A stretch of 54,233 nucleotides of DNA from Mycobacterium sp. IS-836 (GTDB lineage Bacteria > Actinomycetota > Actinomycetes > Mycobacteriales > Mycobacteriaceae), in contig NZ_MBEU01000026.1 of assembly GCF_001954275.1 (NCBI RefSeq), positions 1-54,233 on the forward strand. Direction: 5' to 3'. The notes under the pieces were generated by a model that was not told where the DNA came from, did no database searches, and was given only the letters and a program-made list of their open reading frames with translations. Positions 34,103 to 43,442 of this stretch are shown in pieces (within the stretch, counting starts at the first letter, position 1; each line of letters starts with the position of its first letter). The position numbers and the translations under genes are program-made.

Positions 34103-34978
34103 CTAGGTCGCCATCCAGGCTAGTTCGCCAGGCAATTGCGCGCGCCAGTAGTCCATGTCGTGCCCCCCGTCCGAAAAGCCGCCCGCGGGAGGCTTTTTCA
34201 GCTGGTTGACGAATTGACGAGTGGCGAAGTAGAAGCGGTCGCCGGTGCCGCAGTCGACGCGCAGCGGGATCTGCGACAGCGCCGGCAGCCCCACCACGTT
34301 GTTTTGCACCCAGTCGTCGTAACTGTCGAACGCCCCGGGAGCGCTTCCGGTGTACGAGGTGTACAGCGCGGGGCTGATCGCGCAGATCCCGGCGGTCCGC
34401 GACGGCCCCAGCTTGGCGCCCAGGTGCAGCGCGCCGTAGCCGCCCATCGACCAGCCCATGAAGCCCACCCGGGAGGTGTCGAAACCCATCGAGGACAGCA
34501 TCGGCAGCAGCTCGTCGAGCACCATCGCGCCGGCGTCGGTGCCGTCGGCCCTGCGGTGCCAATAGCTGTTGCTGCCGCCGTCGACACCCACCACGGCGAA
34601 CGGCGGCTTGCCCTCCTTGACCAATTGCGCGAGCGCTTTCTCGGCCCCGCAGTCCAGCACCATGTTCGCGTTGCCGTCCTTGCCGTGCAGGGCGATCACC
34701 GGGCGCAGGGATCCGGTCTGGGAGTTCTGGCCGGGCGGCAGGGCGATCACCCAATTCGTCTTGACGCCGCCGCGGGCCGCAGAGATGAACGAGCCGGTGA
34801 GCTTGTTTGACAGGGTGCTGCCCGCCGCCGACGGCTCGAACGGCGCGGGAGCTTGCGGCAACATCGCGGCTTGCGGCTCGAGCGGATCCAGCAGGGCGCT
34901 CAAAGCCCACACTCCGGCGGCTCCCGCGCTGGCTCCGACGCCCATTCGCAAGATGGCGCGACGGGTCAGGTGAGGCAT
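34103..34978 (-). CDS. Tat-exported alpha/beta-hydrolase, esterase D-like (Rv0519c-like)
   Basis: A 291-residue hydrolase. The N-terminus LTRRAILRMGVGASAGAAGVWALSA is a twin-arginine signal followed by a hydrophobic region. The nucleophile elbow is GFMGWSMGGYGALHLG, the acid is in CGTGDRFYF and the histidine in GGHDMDYW. The mature enzyme probably acts outside the membrane on ester-linked lipids or acyl groups. CATCAT lies seven bases before the ATG on the coding strand, a possible leaderless promoter. Co-transcription with the AT3-SGNH gene is likely. Confidence 0.87.
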   Translation of the reverse strand: MPHLTRRAILRMGVGASAGAAGVWALSALLDPLEPQAAMLPQAPAPFEPSAAGSTLSNKLTGSFISAARGGVKTNWVIALPPGQNSQTGSLRPVIALHGKDGNANMVLDCGAEKALAQLVKEGKPPFAVVGVDGGSNSYWHRRADGTDAGAMVLDELLPMLSSMGFDTSRVGFMGWSMGGYGALHLGAKLGPSRTAGICAISPALYTSYTGSAPGAFDSYDDWVQNNVVGLPALSQIPLRVDCGTGDRFYFATRQFVNQLKKPPAGGFSDGGHDMDYWRAQLPGELAWMAT

Positions 34979-35040
34979 GGTCGCAATGATGCCGCGCTGA
35001 GCGGGTATTACCGGCCGAGCCACGCCGTATTGGAAGCATT

Positions 35041-35060
35041 GTGTGATCTCGTGTGATCAC
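35041..35060. promoter_or_regulatory. Operator-like repeat between the esterase and SsuD-like genes
   Basis: GTGTGATC occurs twice (35041-35048, 35051-35058) and GTGATC/GATCAC (35043-35060) form an inverted repeat. It lies in the 237-base divergent gap, 63 bases from the esterase start. It faintly recalls a CRP half-site but does not match the full consensus. Confidence 0.35.
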
Positions 35061-35215
35061 TCGGACACGAAGCGGTTACCTTCCCTGCTGACTTTGTGCC
35101 GACTTGCGCCACCGCCACTTGCGATCTCCGCGGTTTCAACCCTCGCATGGCCCGCCGAGGTTTTACACGATGAAGCTTTCGTGCATGGGCCGACGGCTGA
35201 CCGAAAGAGGATTGA

Positions 35216-36361
35216 ATGAGCCTGGCATTTCACTGGTTTCTGCCGACCTACGGCGATTCCCGAAATCTGGTCGCGGGCGGGCACGGCACCGCGATGCACG
35301 GCGACAGGCCTGCGACGCTGCGTTACCTGCACCAGATTTGCGCGGCCGCCGAGGACAACGGCTTCGAGGCGGTGCTTACGCCCACCGGATTGTGGTGTGA
35401 GGACGCGTGGTTGACGACGGCGACGTTGATCGAGGGCACCGACGCGCTGAAGTTCCTGGTGGCGTTCCGTCCCGGGCTGCTCAGCCCGACCCTGGCCGCG
35501 CAGATGGCCGGGACCTTCCAGCGGCACTCGGATGGACGGCTGCTGCTCAACGTCGTCACCGGTGGCGAACCGCACGAGCAGCGCGCGTACGGGGATTTCC
35601 TGGACAAGCAGTCGCGGTATGCCCGCACCGCCGAGTTCCTGCATGTGGTGCGCCAGCTGTGGACCTCGACCGAGCCGGTGAGCTTCGCCGGCGACCACAT
35701 CCGCGTCGAGGGCGCGCAGCTGAACAACCCACCCAACCCGATACCCGCGGTGTTCTTCGGCGGATCGTCGGGATCCGCCGGGCCGGTGGCGGCCAAGTAC
35801 TCCGACGTCTATCTCACCTGGGGTGAGCCGCCCGCGGCGGTCGCGCAGAAGCTGGACTGGATTCGGGGGCTGGCCGTCGATGCCGGCCGGGTTCTGCGGT
35901 ACGGCTTGCGAATTCACGTGATCAGCCGTCCCACCTCCGAGCAAGCGTGGGCTGAGGCCGACCGGCTGTTGGCGGCCGTCGACCCGGCGGACGTCGAACG
36001 GGTGCAGGCCAGCCTGGCGCGCAGCGAATCCGAGGGTCAGCGCCGGATGCTGGACTTGCACGGCGGCAGCACCAACCGGCTGTTAGTCGGGCCCAACCTG
36101 TGGGCCGGGGTGGGGCTGGTCCGCGGCGGAGCGGGCACCGCCCTGGTCGGGTCGCACGCCGAGGTCGCCGAACGGCTGGCCGAGTACGCGCAGCTGGGCA
36201 TCAGCCACTTCATCCTGTCGGGCTATCCGCACCTGGAAGAGGCCTACTGGTTCGGCGAGGGCGTGCTGCCGCTGCTGGAGCGGATGGGCATGTGGAAGCA
36301 TCCCAGCCGACAGTCACGGCCGGCCGCGACGACGCCGTTCGCGATCGCATCGGCGCACTAG
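35216..36361 (+). CDS. ssuD: FMNH2-dependent alkanesulfonate monooxygenase, SsuD-like
   Basis: A 381-residue bacterial-luciferase-family monooxygenase with the length and pattern of SsuD: FHWFLPTYGDSR at the N-terminus, LLSPTLAAQMAGTFQRHSDGR, NVVTGGEPHEQRAYGDFLD and SRYARTAEFL. The family frees sulfite from alkanesulfonates using FMNH2 supplied by a separate reductase, which is not encoded here. AAAGAGG precedes the ATG. It shares an operon with an MHS transporter (3-base spacing), which suggests uptake of an organic acid or sulfonate, but the substrate is not provable. Not at this position in H37Rv. Confidence 0.9.
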   Translation: MSLAFHWFLPTYGDSRNLVAGGHGTAMHGDRPATLRYLHQICAAAEDNGFEAVLTPTGLWCEDAWLTTATLIEGTDALKFLVAFRPGLLSPTLAAQMAGTFQRHSDGRLLLNVVTGGEPHEQRAYGDFLDKQSRYARTAEFLHVVRQLWTSTEPVSFAGDHIRVEGAQLNNPPNPIPAVFFGGSSGSAGPVAAKYSDVYLTWGEPPAAVAQKLDWIRGLAVDAGRVLRYGLRIHVISRPTSEQAWAEADRLLAAVDPADVERVQASLARSESEGQRRMLDLHGGSTNRLLVGPNLWAGVGLVRGGAGTALVGSHAEVAERLAEYAQLGISHFILSGYPHLEEAYWFGEGVLPLLERMGMWKHPSRQSRPAATTPFAIASAH

Positions 36362-36363
36362 CG

Positions 36364-37704
36364 ATGGCAACCACGTTGCCCGACGCGGGGATCGCCGCGC
36401 CGGTAAGTCACGACGAATCCGACGTCCAGCGACGACGGCGGCTGCGCATGGTCATCGCGGCAAGCCTGCTGGGCACCACCGTCGAGTGGTACGACTTCTT
36501 CCTCTACGCCACCGCGGCCGGCCTGGTCTTCAACAAGGTCTTCTTTCCCGACGCCAGCTCCCTGGTCGGCACCCTGCTGGCGTTCGCGACGTTCGCCGTC
36601 GGGTTCGTCATGCGCCCGATCGGCGGGCTGGTGTTCGGCCACATCGGCGACCGGATCGGCCGGAAGCGCAGCCTGGCGTTGACCATGCTGATCATGGGCG
36701 GCGCGACGGCGTTGATCGGGGTGCTGCCCACCGCGGCGCAGATCGGCGCCTGGGCACCGATCCTGCTGTTGGTGCTGCGCATCCTGCAGGGCTTCGCGCT
36801 CGGCGGCGAGTGGGCCGGCGCGGTGCTGCTGGCCGTCGAACACAGCCCGGGGCACCGGCGCGGCCGCTTCGGCGCGGTTCCCCAGGTCGGCCTGGCGCTC
36901 GGATTGGCTTTGGGCACAGGCATATTCGCGTACCTGCAGATCGTGTTGGGTTCGGCCCGGTTCCTCGCCTACGGCTGGCGGATCGGGTTCCTGCTGAGCT
37001 TGGTGCTGGTCGTGATCGGGATCGTGGTGCGGTTGCGCGTCGAGGAAACCCCGGCTTTCCGCGAGCTGGCCGAGGCCGAGGCCGCATCCAGCGTGCCGAT
37101 CCGCGAGATCGTCCGCGAACCGCGGTCTCGGCGCAACACCGTGCTCGGGTTGTTGTCGCGCTGGGCGGAGGGTTCGGCGTTCAACACCTGGGGCGTATTC
37201 GCGATCAGCTACGCCACCGGCGCGTTGGGGTTGCACCGGGTGTCGGTCCTGGTCGTGGTGACCATCGCGGCCCTGCTGATGGCGGTGCTGCTACCCGTAT
37301 CGGGGGTTCTGACCGACCGCTACGGCGCGCGGCGGGTGTATCTCGCCGGCGTGATCTGCTACGGCCTGGCGGCCTTTCCCGCGTTCGCCTTGTTCGGCAC
37401 CAAGAACCTGCTCTGGTTCGGGCTGGCGATGGTCGTGGTTTTCGGTGTGGTGCACGCGCTGCTCTACGGCGCGCAGGGCACGCTGTACTCCGCGCTGTAT
37501 CCGACGCGCACTCGCTACACCGGTTTGTCGTTCGTCTACCAGGTGTCCGGCATCTACGCCTCCGGGGTCACCCCGATGATCCTCACCGCGCTGATCGCGG
37601 CGGCCGGTGGCAAGCCGTGGTTGGCATGCGGGTATCTCGTTGCGACGGCGGCGATCAGCGTGCTCGCCACCGCGCTGATCCGCGAGCGCGACTTGCATTT
37701 CTGA
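36364..37704 (+). CDS. MFS transporter of the metabolite:H+ symporter (MHS) family
   Basis: A 446-residue protein with 12 predicted membrane helices. LLGTTVEWYDFFLYATAAGLVF and the loop-2 motif FGHIGDRIGRKRSL are MHS signatures (ShiA/ProP/KgtP relatives), as is LRILQGFALGGEWAGAVLLAVEH. Substrates in the family are organic acids, betaine or shikimate. The ATG follows the SsuD-like stop by 2 bases, so the two are co-expressed and may share a substrate. Probably accessory DNA relative to M. tuberculosis. Confidence 0.88.
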   Translation: MATTLPDAGIAAPVSHDESDVQRRRRLRMVIAASLLGTTVEWYDFFLYATAAGLVFNKVFFPDASSLVGTLLAFATFAVGFVMRPIGGLVFGHIGDRIGRKRSLALTMLIMGGATALIGVLPTAAQIGAWAPILLLVLRILQGFALGGEWAGAVLLAVEHSPGHRRGRFGAVPQVGLALGLALGTGIFAYLQIVLGSARFLAYGWRIGFLLSLVLVVIGIVVRLRVEETPAFRELAEAEAASSVPIREIVREPRSRRNTVLGLLSRWAEGSAFNTWGVFAISYATGALGLHRVSVLVVVTIAALLMAVLLPVSGVLTDRYGARRVYLAGVICYGLAAFPAFALFGTKNLLWFGLAMVVVFGVVHALLYGAQGTLYSALYPTRTRYTGLSFVYQVSGIYASGVTPMILTALIAAAGGKPWLACGYLVATAAISVLATALIRERDLHF

Positions 37705-37792
37705 GCCCGCCTCGCGCCGCGCGGGTTTCGCGGTGGCGGACAAGGGACCGTCGGCCCGTCTGTGCGGCGACGAACAATCCACAGTCGCGGGT

Positions 37793-37801
37793 TTGTCCAC
37801 A
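37793..37801 (+). promoter_or_regulatory. DnaA-box-like nonamer upstream of the 13E12 gene
   Basis: TTGTCCACA matches the mycobacterial DnaA-box consensus. A related ATCCACAG occurs 20 bases upstream (37778-37785). They lie in the 220-base gap before the HNH gene. A single box is not an origin; it may be part of the conserved upstream DNA of 13E12 elements. Confidence 0.35.
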
Positions 37802-37912
37802 GGGCGGGGGCGCATCGCCGGGATTTCGGTTCGCCGTAGATATTGTTGTAATCCCTTGTGTCACTTTGGTTTCAGTGGTCCCAGGACGGCGTTTCTTGTC
37901 GGTGGGCGTTCC

Positions 37913-37918
37913 TAGGAT
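37913..37918 (+). promoter_or_regulatory. Candidate -10 for the leaderless 13E12 gene
   Basis: TAGGAT is followed by six bases and the ATG at 37925, with no Shine-Dalgarno. Same geometry as at 8587, 13945 and 49574. Confidence 0.45.
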
Positions 37919-37924
37919 GCCGGT

Positions 37925-39289
37925 ATGGGTTCGAGCACGCGTGAGGAGATCGTCGAGGTCTTCGACGCGCTTGATGCCGACCTGGATCGCTTGTGCGAGT
38001 TATCCTTTGACGCGTTCACCAGCCCGGAGGTGTTGCGCGCCGTCGGGCGTCTGGAGCGGGTGGTGCGGCGGCTGCGGGCCCCGCAGCACACGCTGATCAA
38101 CCAAGTCGGCGCCCAAGCCGGCCCGGAAGAATTGGGCGGCACGCTGCGCTCGGCGCTGGCAGACCGGCTGCGCATCACCAAGGCCGAGGCGGCCCGGCGC
38201 ATCGCGGAAGCCCAAGATCTCGGGCCGCGGCGGGCGTTGACCGGGGAGCCGTTGGCGCCGCGATTGAATGCCACCGCGATCGCCCAGCGGGCGGGGCTGA
38301 TCGGCGACGGACACGTGCGGGTGATCCGCGACTTCTTCGCCCACTTGCCCGCCGAGGTGGACGTGTGCACCCGCGAGGCCGCCGATGCCGATCTGGCGGC
38401 CAAGGCCGGCGACTATCGCCCCGATGAGTTGGCCCGATACGCCCAGCGCATCATGGACTGGCTGCACCCCGACGGGGAGTTCAGCGAGGCCGAACGCGCC
38501 CGCAAGCGCGGCATCACCTTGGGCAAGCAGGAATACGACGGGATGTCGCGCCTCAGCGGCATGGTCACCCCGGAATTGCGGGCGGCCATCGAGGCCATGC
38601 TGGCCAAGCTGGCCGCTCCGGGCACCTGCAACCCCGAAGACGAAATCCCTGTCGTCGACCAGGAACCCGACGAGGATGCGGTGCGCCGCGAGAGCCGGTC
38701 CCAAGCCCAACGCAACCATGACGCCTTGCTGGCCGCGCTGCGCGCCCTGTTCGCCTCGGGCGAGCTGGGCCAGCACAATGGGCTGCCGGTGTCGATCGTC
38801 GTGACCGCCACGCTGCAGGAACTGGAGGCAGCCGCGGGCAAGGCGCTCACCGGTGGGGGAACCCTGGTGCCGATGTCGGATGTGATCCGCTGGGCCGGCC
38901 ACGCCCATCACTACTTGGCGCTCTTCGATAACGCCAAACCGCTGGCGCTTTACCACGCCAAGCGGTTGGCCTCCCCGGCGCAGCGAATCATGTTGTACGC
39001 CAGGGATCGTGGGTGCACGAGGCCGGGCTGCGACGCACCGGCCTACCACAGCCAGGTGCATCATGTCCGCGGCTGGGCCAGAACGCGTCGCACCGACATC
39101 GATGACCTCACCTTGGCCTGCGGACCCGATAACCGGCTCGTCGAAAAGGGCTGGACCACCCGCACCAACGCCAGGGGCTGCACGGAATGGCTACCGCCGG
39201 CACACCTCGATCGTGGCCAGCCCCGAACCAACGCGTTTCATCACCCTGAACGATTCCTCCGCGGCCAAGACGACGACGAACCCCATTGA
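37925..39289 (+). CDS. 13E12 repeat family protein: DUF222 with C-terminal HNH nuclease domain
   Basis: A 454-residue protein. DUF222 spans most of the protein ([47 protein letters not shown]). The HNH domain is at about 360-410: [19 protein letters not shown] provides the cysteines and HH, and [14 protein letters not shown] the Asn. This multicopy family is scattered through mycobacterial genomes; activity and role are unproven. H37Rv has a copy (Rv0515) near Rv0514, a different position, so copies differ in placement between species. Confidence 0.9.
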   Translation: MGSSTREEIVEVFDALDADLDRLCELSFDAFTSPEVLRAVGRLERVVRRLRAPQHTLINQVGAQAGPEELGGTLRSALADRLRITKAEAARRIAEAQDLGPRRALTGEPLAPRLNATAIAQRAGLIGDGHVRVIRDFFAHLPAEVDVCTREAADADLAAKAGDYRPDELARYAQRIMDWLHPDGEFSEAERARKRGITLGKQEYDGMSRLSGMVTPELRAAIEAMLAKLAAPGTCNPEDEIPVVDQEPDEDAVRRESRSQAQRNHDALLAALRALFASGELGQHNGLPVSIVVTATLQELEAAAGKALTGGGTLVPMSDVIRWAGHAHHYLALFDNAKPLALYHAKRLASPAQRIMLYARDRGCTRPGCDAPAYHSQVHHVRGWARTRRTDIDDLTLACGPDNRLVEKGWTTRTNARGCTEWLPPAHLDRGQPRTNAFHHPERFLRGQDDDEPH

Positions 39290-39344
39290 CGCGTCGCCGG
39301 CCGGCCCGATTGCCGCCCTGCCCACCGATGTGCTGTGGTTAACC

Positions 39345-40703
39345 ATGGCCAGCACAACGCAACTGCGCCAAGGGTTGTCGCAACGGCAGCTCAGCATGAT
39401 CGCGCTCGGCGGGGTGATCGGCGCCGGGCTGTTCGTCGGGTCGGGCGTGGTGATCCGCGATACGGGGCCCGCCGCGTTCCTGACGTATGCGTTGTGCGGT
39501 CTGCTGATCGTTCTGGTGATGCGCATGCTGGGGGAGATGGCCGCCGCGAACCCGTCGACCGGATCGTTCGCCGACTACGCGGGGCGGGCGCTGGGCGGCT
39601 GGGCGGGTTTTTCGGTCGCCTGGCTGTATTGGTACTTCTGGGTGATCGTCGTCGGCTTCGAGGCGGTCGCCGGCGGGAAGGTGCTGGGCTACTGGTTTCA
39701 CGCGCCGCTGTGGCTGTTGTCGCTGTGCCTGATGCTGCTGATGACGGCGACGAACTTGTTTTCGGTGACGTCCTTCGGCGAATTCGAATTCTGGTTCGCC
39801 GGAATCAAAGTCGCGACGATCGCGGTGTTCCTCGTCGTCGGCACTGTGTTCGCGCTGGGATTCCTCCCCGGCCACCACGCCGACTTCTCCAACCTCACGT
39901 CGCGCGGCGGATTCTTCCCGAAGGGCGTGGGCGCGGTCTTCGCAGCCATCGTGGTGGTGATCTTCTCGATGGTCGGCGCCGAGATCGTCACCGTCGCCGC
40001 CGCCGAAAGCCGCGATCCCGAGCTCGCCGTCCAGCGGGCGACGCGATCGGTCGTCGCGCGCATCGCGGTCTTCTTCGTCGGCTCGGTCTTTCTTCTTGTC
40101 GTGATCCTGCCGTGGAATTCGGTCGAGGTGGGCGCCTCGCCGTATGTCGCCGCGCTCAAACGCATGGGTCTGCCCGCCGCGGGTCAGGTGATGAACGCGG
40201 TGGTGCTCACCGCCGTGCTGTCGTGCCTCAACTCGGGCCTCTACACGGCGTCGCGGATGCTGTTCGTCCTCGCCGACCGGCATGAGGCGCCGGCTCGACT
40301 GGTCAGGCTGAGCCGGCGTGGCGTGCCGCACCTCGCCATCCTGTTTTCGTCGGCCATCGGATTCGGCTGCGTCGTGATGGCGTGGCTGGCGCCCGGCACG
40401 GTGTTTCTGTTCCTGCTCAACTCGTCGGGCGCCGTCATCTTGTTCGTCTACTGGCTGATCGCGCTGTCACAGATCATCCTGCGCCGCCGGACACCGCCGG
40501 AAAAGCTGCGGGTGAAGATGTGGCTCTTCCCGGTGCTATCGGTTTTCACCCTCGCCGGGATCACCGCGGTGCTGGTGCAGATGGCGTTCGACCGCTCGGC
40601 GCGCAGTCAGCTCTGGCTGTCGCTGCTGTCGTGGGCGGTGGTCATCGGCCTGTACATCGCCGCCCGGGCCCGCGGCCGAATCGCCGCGCGCGCAGCGCAA
40701 TAG
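39345..40703 (+). CDS. gabP: Amino-acid/GABA permease (APC family)
   Basis: A 452-residue transporter with 12 membrane helices. The start of helix 1, LSMIALGGVIGAGLFVGSGVVI, and GEMAAANPSTGSFADYAGRAL are amino-acid permease signatures; the H37Rv orthologue Rv0522 is annotated GabP. Substrate specificity (GABA, arginine or other) is not provable from sequence. I chose the ATG at 39345 (MASTTQLRQGLSQRQL); the frame runs upstream into the 13E12 gene and a GTG at 39330 is possible. It converges with the Ddn-like gene; between them TCGGTCCCGT is repeated (40709-40718, 40722-40731). Confidence 0.9.
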   Translation: MASTTQLRQGLSQRQLSMIALGGVIGAGLFVGSGVVIRDTGPAAFLTYALCGLLIVLVMRMLGEMAAANPSTGSFADYAGRALGGWAGFSVAWLYWYFWVIVVGFEAVAGGKVLGYWFHAPLWLLSLCLMLLMTATNLFSVTSFGEFEFWFAGIKVATIAVFLVVGTVFALGFLPGHHADFSNLTSRGGFFPKGVGAVFAAIVVVIFSMVGAEIVTVAAAESRDPELAVQRATRSVVARIAVFFVGSVFLLVVILPWNSVEVGASPYVAALKRMGLPAAGQVMNAVVLTAVLSCLNSGLYTASRMLFVLADRHEAPARLVRLSRRGVPHLAILFSSAIGFGCVVMAWLAPGTVFLFLLNSSGAVILFVYWLIALSQIILRRRTPPEKLRVKMWLFPVLSVFTLAGITAVLVQMAFDRSARSQLWLSLLSWAVVIGLYIAARARGRIAARAAQ

Positions 40704-40730
40704 CTCGGTCGGTCCCGTTAGTCGGTCCCG

Positions 40731-41126
40731 TCAGTCAGTCTTCGTGAGCAGCACCGCCTGCTCGAACGGCAGCCTGGCGAAAGCGGCCCGCCATGCGCCC
40801 TCCACGTGCGGGGCCGCCTCGGCCTTGCTGACGACTCGCGGGTCGGTGATGCCGAAAGTCTTGGCATTGCGGCGCATCCGGCCGCCTCCGGCCGCGTCGA
40901 GGTTCTTCAGCCAGTCGCGATCCGGGCCGTAGGTCAGCACGATCGCTACCCCGGGCTTGCCGTCGACGCTGGTGTAGAACGCATTCACCGGTGTGCGGTA
41001 AGGCTTTCCGGAGCGCCGTCCGACATGCTCGACGATCGCGAACGGCGGCAGCCAGCCGGCCCACATCCGCTGAATGGGGTTGGTTACGTGACGGTTGAAG
41101 CGGGCGAGCCGCTGTGGCAATTGCAT
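40731..41126 (-). CDS. Deazaflavin (F420)-dependent nitroreductase-family protein (Rv0523c-like)
   Basis: A 131-residue protein with the Ddn split beta-barrel pattern: VEHVGRRSGKPYRTPVNAFY, then VAIVLTYGPDRDWLKNLDA and GGRMRRNAKTFGITDPRVVS. Members use F420H2 to reduce quinones or other acceptors, often at the membrane. The ATG at 41126 is preceded by GGATGGTGG. It is downstream of an unknown gene on the same strand (32-base gap) and probably co-transcribed. Confidence 0.88.
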   Translation of the reverse strand: MQLPQRLARFNRHVTNPIQRMWAGWLPPFAIVEHVGRRSGKPYRTPVNAFYTSVDGKPGVAIVLTYGPDRDWLKNLDAAGGGRMRRNAKTFGITDPRVVSKAEAAPHVEGAWRAAFARLPFEQAVLLTKTD

Positions 41127-41158
41127 GCCACCATCCAACCCGCCCCCGACGGCCGACT

Positions 41159-42034
41159 TCAACCCATGCGGCGCGGCGCGGGCACCAGCGTGCGCGCCAA
41201 CCGAGCCGGCCGCGACGGCGGCGGATGCCATGGCTGCCGGTCGTCCGCGGGCCAGGCGTAGCACGGCGTCCCGTCGGTCAGCAGCCGCCGCAGCCCCGGA
41301 ATGGCGAGGGCGCCGGCGGACCAGTCGTAGAGGGGCTCGACGCGGGGCTGGATGACCCCGACGTCGAGCAGATGCGCCACTCCGTGTTCGGCCCGCAGAT
41401 AGGGAGCCAGGTCGTCGCCGAGCGGGTAGCGGTCGGGCAGCACCCGCGACAGCGACAGGAAGATGCCGGTCATGCCCAATCGCGGATCCCCGAGGGGCCG
41501 ACCCGCGAACGCCAGCCAGCCGAGCGCGAGCCGGGGCGCGGCGACCAGCGCGTGGGCGTAGAGGACCCGCATCAGCACCAGGTTGATGAAGAAGCGTTCC
41601 ACGCGGGACTCGCGCGACGCGAGATCCCGGTGGTCGAGGTAGGCGCTGACGACGCTGATGTTGTGTGCCCGGTACCAGCGCCGCGCGGACGGGCGCCGGA
41701 TGAACTCGAGTGTTGCGGCGACCGCGGGGGAGCTGGGATCGCCGGCATGCCCGAACGCCAGGGCGCGGGCTTCCCAGCCGTCGCACAGCAGGCGTTCGTT
41801 CATCGCGCGCCACCAGGGGCTGCCCGGGGCGGACCCGTCGGGCGGGTTGAGCAGCCCGCGTCGCAGCTGCCAGCCCATAAAGGCCGAGGCCGCCAGCCGA
41901 TACGGCAGGTGGCCCCGGTCCACCCGCCGCGGGACTTCGTAGAGCTCGCGCATCAGCGCCAGCCGCGCATCCGGGTCGTCGCGGACCGCGGCAACCCTGC
42001 CACGGGCGATCTCGACGGCCGTCTCCCGAGTCAC
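41159..42034 (-). CDS. Conserved mycobacterial protein of unknown function
   Basis: A 291-residue protein I recognise only as a conserved hypothetical. It is rich in Arg, Trp and Leu, with helical segments ([39 protein letters not shown]) and no signal peptide, cofactor motif or obvious catalytic set. The start is uncertain: the GTG at 42034 gives [13 protein letters not shown] and has CACAAT six bases upstream on the coding strand, fitting a leaderless mRNA. It diverges from hemL, 73 bases away, and precedes the F420-dependent protein gene. Confidence 0.75.
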   Translation of the reverse strand: MTRETAVEIARGRVAAVRDDPDARLALMRELYEVPRRVDRGHLPYRLAASAFMGWQLRRGLLNPPDGSAPGSPWWRAMNERLLCDGWEARALAFGHAGDPSSPAVAATLEFIRRPSARRWYRAHNISVVSAYLDHRDLASRESRVERFFINLVLMRVLYAHALVAAPRLALGWLAFAGRPLGDPRLGMTGIFLSLSRVLPDRYPLGDDLAPYLRAEHGVAHLLDVGVIQPRVEPLYDWSAGALAIPGLRRLLTDGTPCYAWPADDRQPWHPPPSRPARLARTLVPAPRRMG

Positions 42035-42072
42035 CAGTCGATTGTGGCGGAGCCAACTCTTACACCCTGTAG

Positions 42073-42100
42073 TTGATCTGCGCGCGGAGGCTGGAACACT
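42073..42100 (+). promoter_or_regulatory. Candidate hemL promoter
   Basis: TTGATC (42073-42078) and AACACT (42095-42100) are 16 bases apart, and the hemL ATG follows the -10 by seven bases. This predicts a leaderless hemL mRNA; there is no Shine-Dalgarno adjacent to the ATG. Confidence 0.45.
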
Positions 42101-42107
42101 GGTTGCC

Positions 42108-43442
42108 ATGGGCAGCACTGACCAGGCCGCCCCTCAGACTGGAGGGGCTGTGAGGACCTCGGCGGCTCTGTTCGACGATGCGTGCGCGGTCATTCCCGGC
42201 GGGGTGAACTCGCCGGTGCGCGCGTTCACGGCGGTGGGCGGCACGCCGCGCTTCATCACCGAGGCGCGCGGATGCTGGCTCGCCGACGCCGACGGCAACC
42301 GCTACGTGGACCTGGTGTGCTCGTGGGGTCCGATGATCCTCGGCCACGCCCACCCGGCCGTCGTCGACGCCGTCGCCAAGGCCGCCGCCAACGGACTGTC
42401 CTTCGGGGCGCCGACTCCGGCCGAGACCCAGCTGGCCGCCGAAATCATCGGCCGGGTGACGCCGGTCGAGCGGATCCGGCTGGTGAACTCCGGCACCGAG
42501 GCCACCATGAGCGCGGTCCGCCTGGCCCGCGGCTTCACCGGCAGGGCCAAGATCGTCAAGTTCTCCGGCTGCTACCACGGGCACGTCGACGCGTTGCTCG
42601 CCGACGCTGGCTCCGGGGTGGCGACGCTGGGCCTGCCGTCCTCGCCCGGGGTCACCGGCGCCGCCGCGGCCGACACAATCGTGTTGCCCTACAACGACAT
42701 TGACGTTGTGCGCGACACGTTCGCGCGGCACGGCGACCAGATCGCGGCGGTGATCACCGAGGCCAGCCCCGGCAACATGGGGGTCGTGCCGCCCGCGCCG
42801 GGCTACAACGCGGCGCTGCGCGCGATCACCGCCCAGAACGGTGCGTTGCTGATCGTCGACGAGGTGATGACGGGGTTTCGGGTCAGCCGAAGTGGTTGGT
42901 ACGGAATCGATCCCGTGGACGCCGACCTGTTCACGTTCGGCAAGGTGATGAGCGGCGGGCTGCCGGCCGCCGCGTTCGGCGGGCGGGCCGAGGTGATGGA
43001 GCGGCTGGCGCCGTTGGGACCGGTGTATCAGGCCGGCACGCTGTCGGGCAACCCGGTGGCGATGGCCGCCGGGCTGGCCACGCTGCGCACCGCCGACGCC
43101 GCGGTCTACGCCACTCTGGACGCCAACGCCGACCGGCTGGCCGGCCTGCTTTCCGAGGCGTTGACGGAAGCCGGTGTGCCGCATCAGATTCCGCGGGCCG
43201 GCAACATGCTCAGCGTGTTCTTCTCCGATACCCCGGTGACCGATTTCGCGTCCGCCCGCGCCAGCCAGACCTGGCGGTTTCCGCCGTTCTTCCACTCCCT
43301 GCTGGACGCCGGCGTCTACCCGCCGTGCAGTGCCTTCGAGGCGTGGTTCGTCTCGGCGGCTCTGGACGACGCCGCGTTCGACCGGATCGCCGCCGCGCTG
43401 CCGACCGCCGCCCAAGCGGCCGCCCGGAAGGACGGACCCTGA
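42108..43442 (+). CDS. hemL: Glutamate-1-semialdehyde 2,1-aminomutase
   Basis: A 444-residue PLP enzyme that converts glutamate-1-semialdehyde to 5-aminolevulinate, the step between HemA and HemB. Motifs: [11 protein letters not shown] near the N-terminus, [29 protein letters not shown], and the PLP lysine K279 in [19 protein letters not shown]. The GTG/ATG choice is clear: the ATG at 42108 gives [10 protein letters not shown]. The stop overlaps the next start by one base (TGATG). Confidence 0.96.
   Translation: MGSTDQAAPQTGGAVRTSAALFDDACAVIPGGVNSPVRAFTAVGGTPRFITEARGCWLADADGNRYVDLVCSWGPMILGHAHPAVVDAVAKAAANGLSFGAPTPAETQLAAEIIGRVTPVERIRLVNSGTEATMSAVRLARGFTGRAKIVKFSGCYHGHVDALLADAGSGVATLGLPSSPGVTGAAAADTIVLPYNDIDVVRDTFARHGDQIAAVITEASPGNMGVVPPAPGYNAALRAITAQNGALLIVDEVMTGFRVSRSGWYGIDPVDADLFTFGKVMSGGLPAAAFGGRAEVMERLAPLGPVYQAGTLSGNPVAMAAGLATLRTADAAVYATLDANADRLAGLLSEALTEAGVPHQIPRAGNMLSVFFSDTPVTDFASARASQTWRFPPFFHSLLDAGVYPPCSAFEAWFVSAALDDAAFDRIAAALPTAAQAAARKDGP

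Noticed and set aside
32637..35060. An 807-codon reverse-strand frame
   Set aside because: It overlaps the AT3-SGNH and esterase genes in another frame; its translation is Arg/Gly/Ala-rich without domains, typical of high-GC shadow frames.
37705..37924. A replication origin upstream of the 13E12 gene
   Set aside because: Only one consensus DnaA-like box and one weak relative; no AT-rich unwinding region or dnaA/dnaN genes nearby.
40708..40731. Repeat GTCGGTCCCGT as a mobile-element footprint
   Set aside because: Two 11-base copies with a 13-base period between convergent genes, with no transposase or target-site structure; more likely local slippage.
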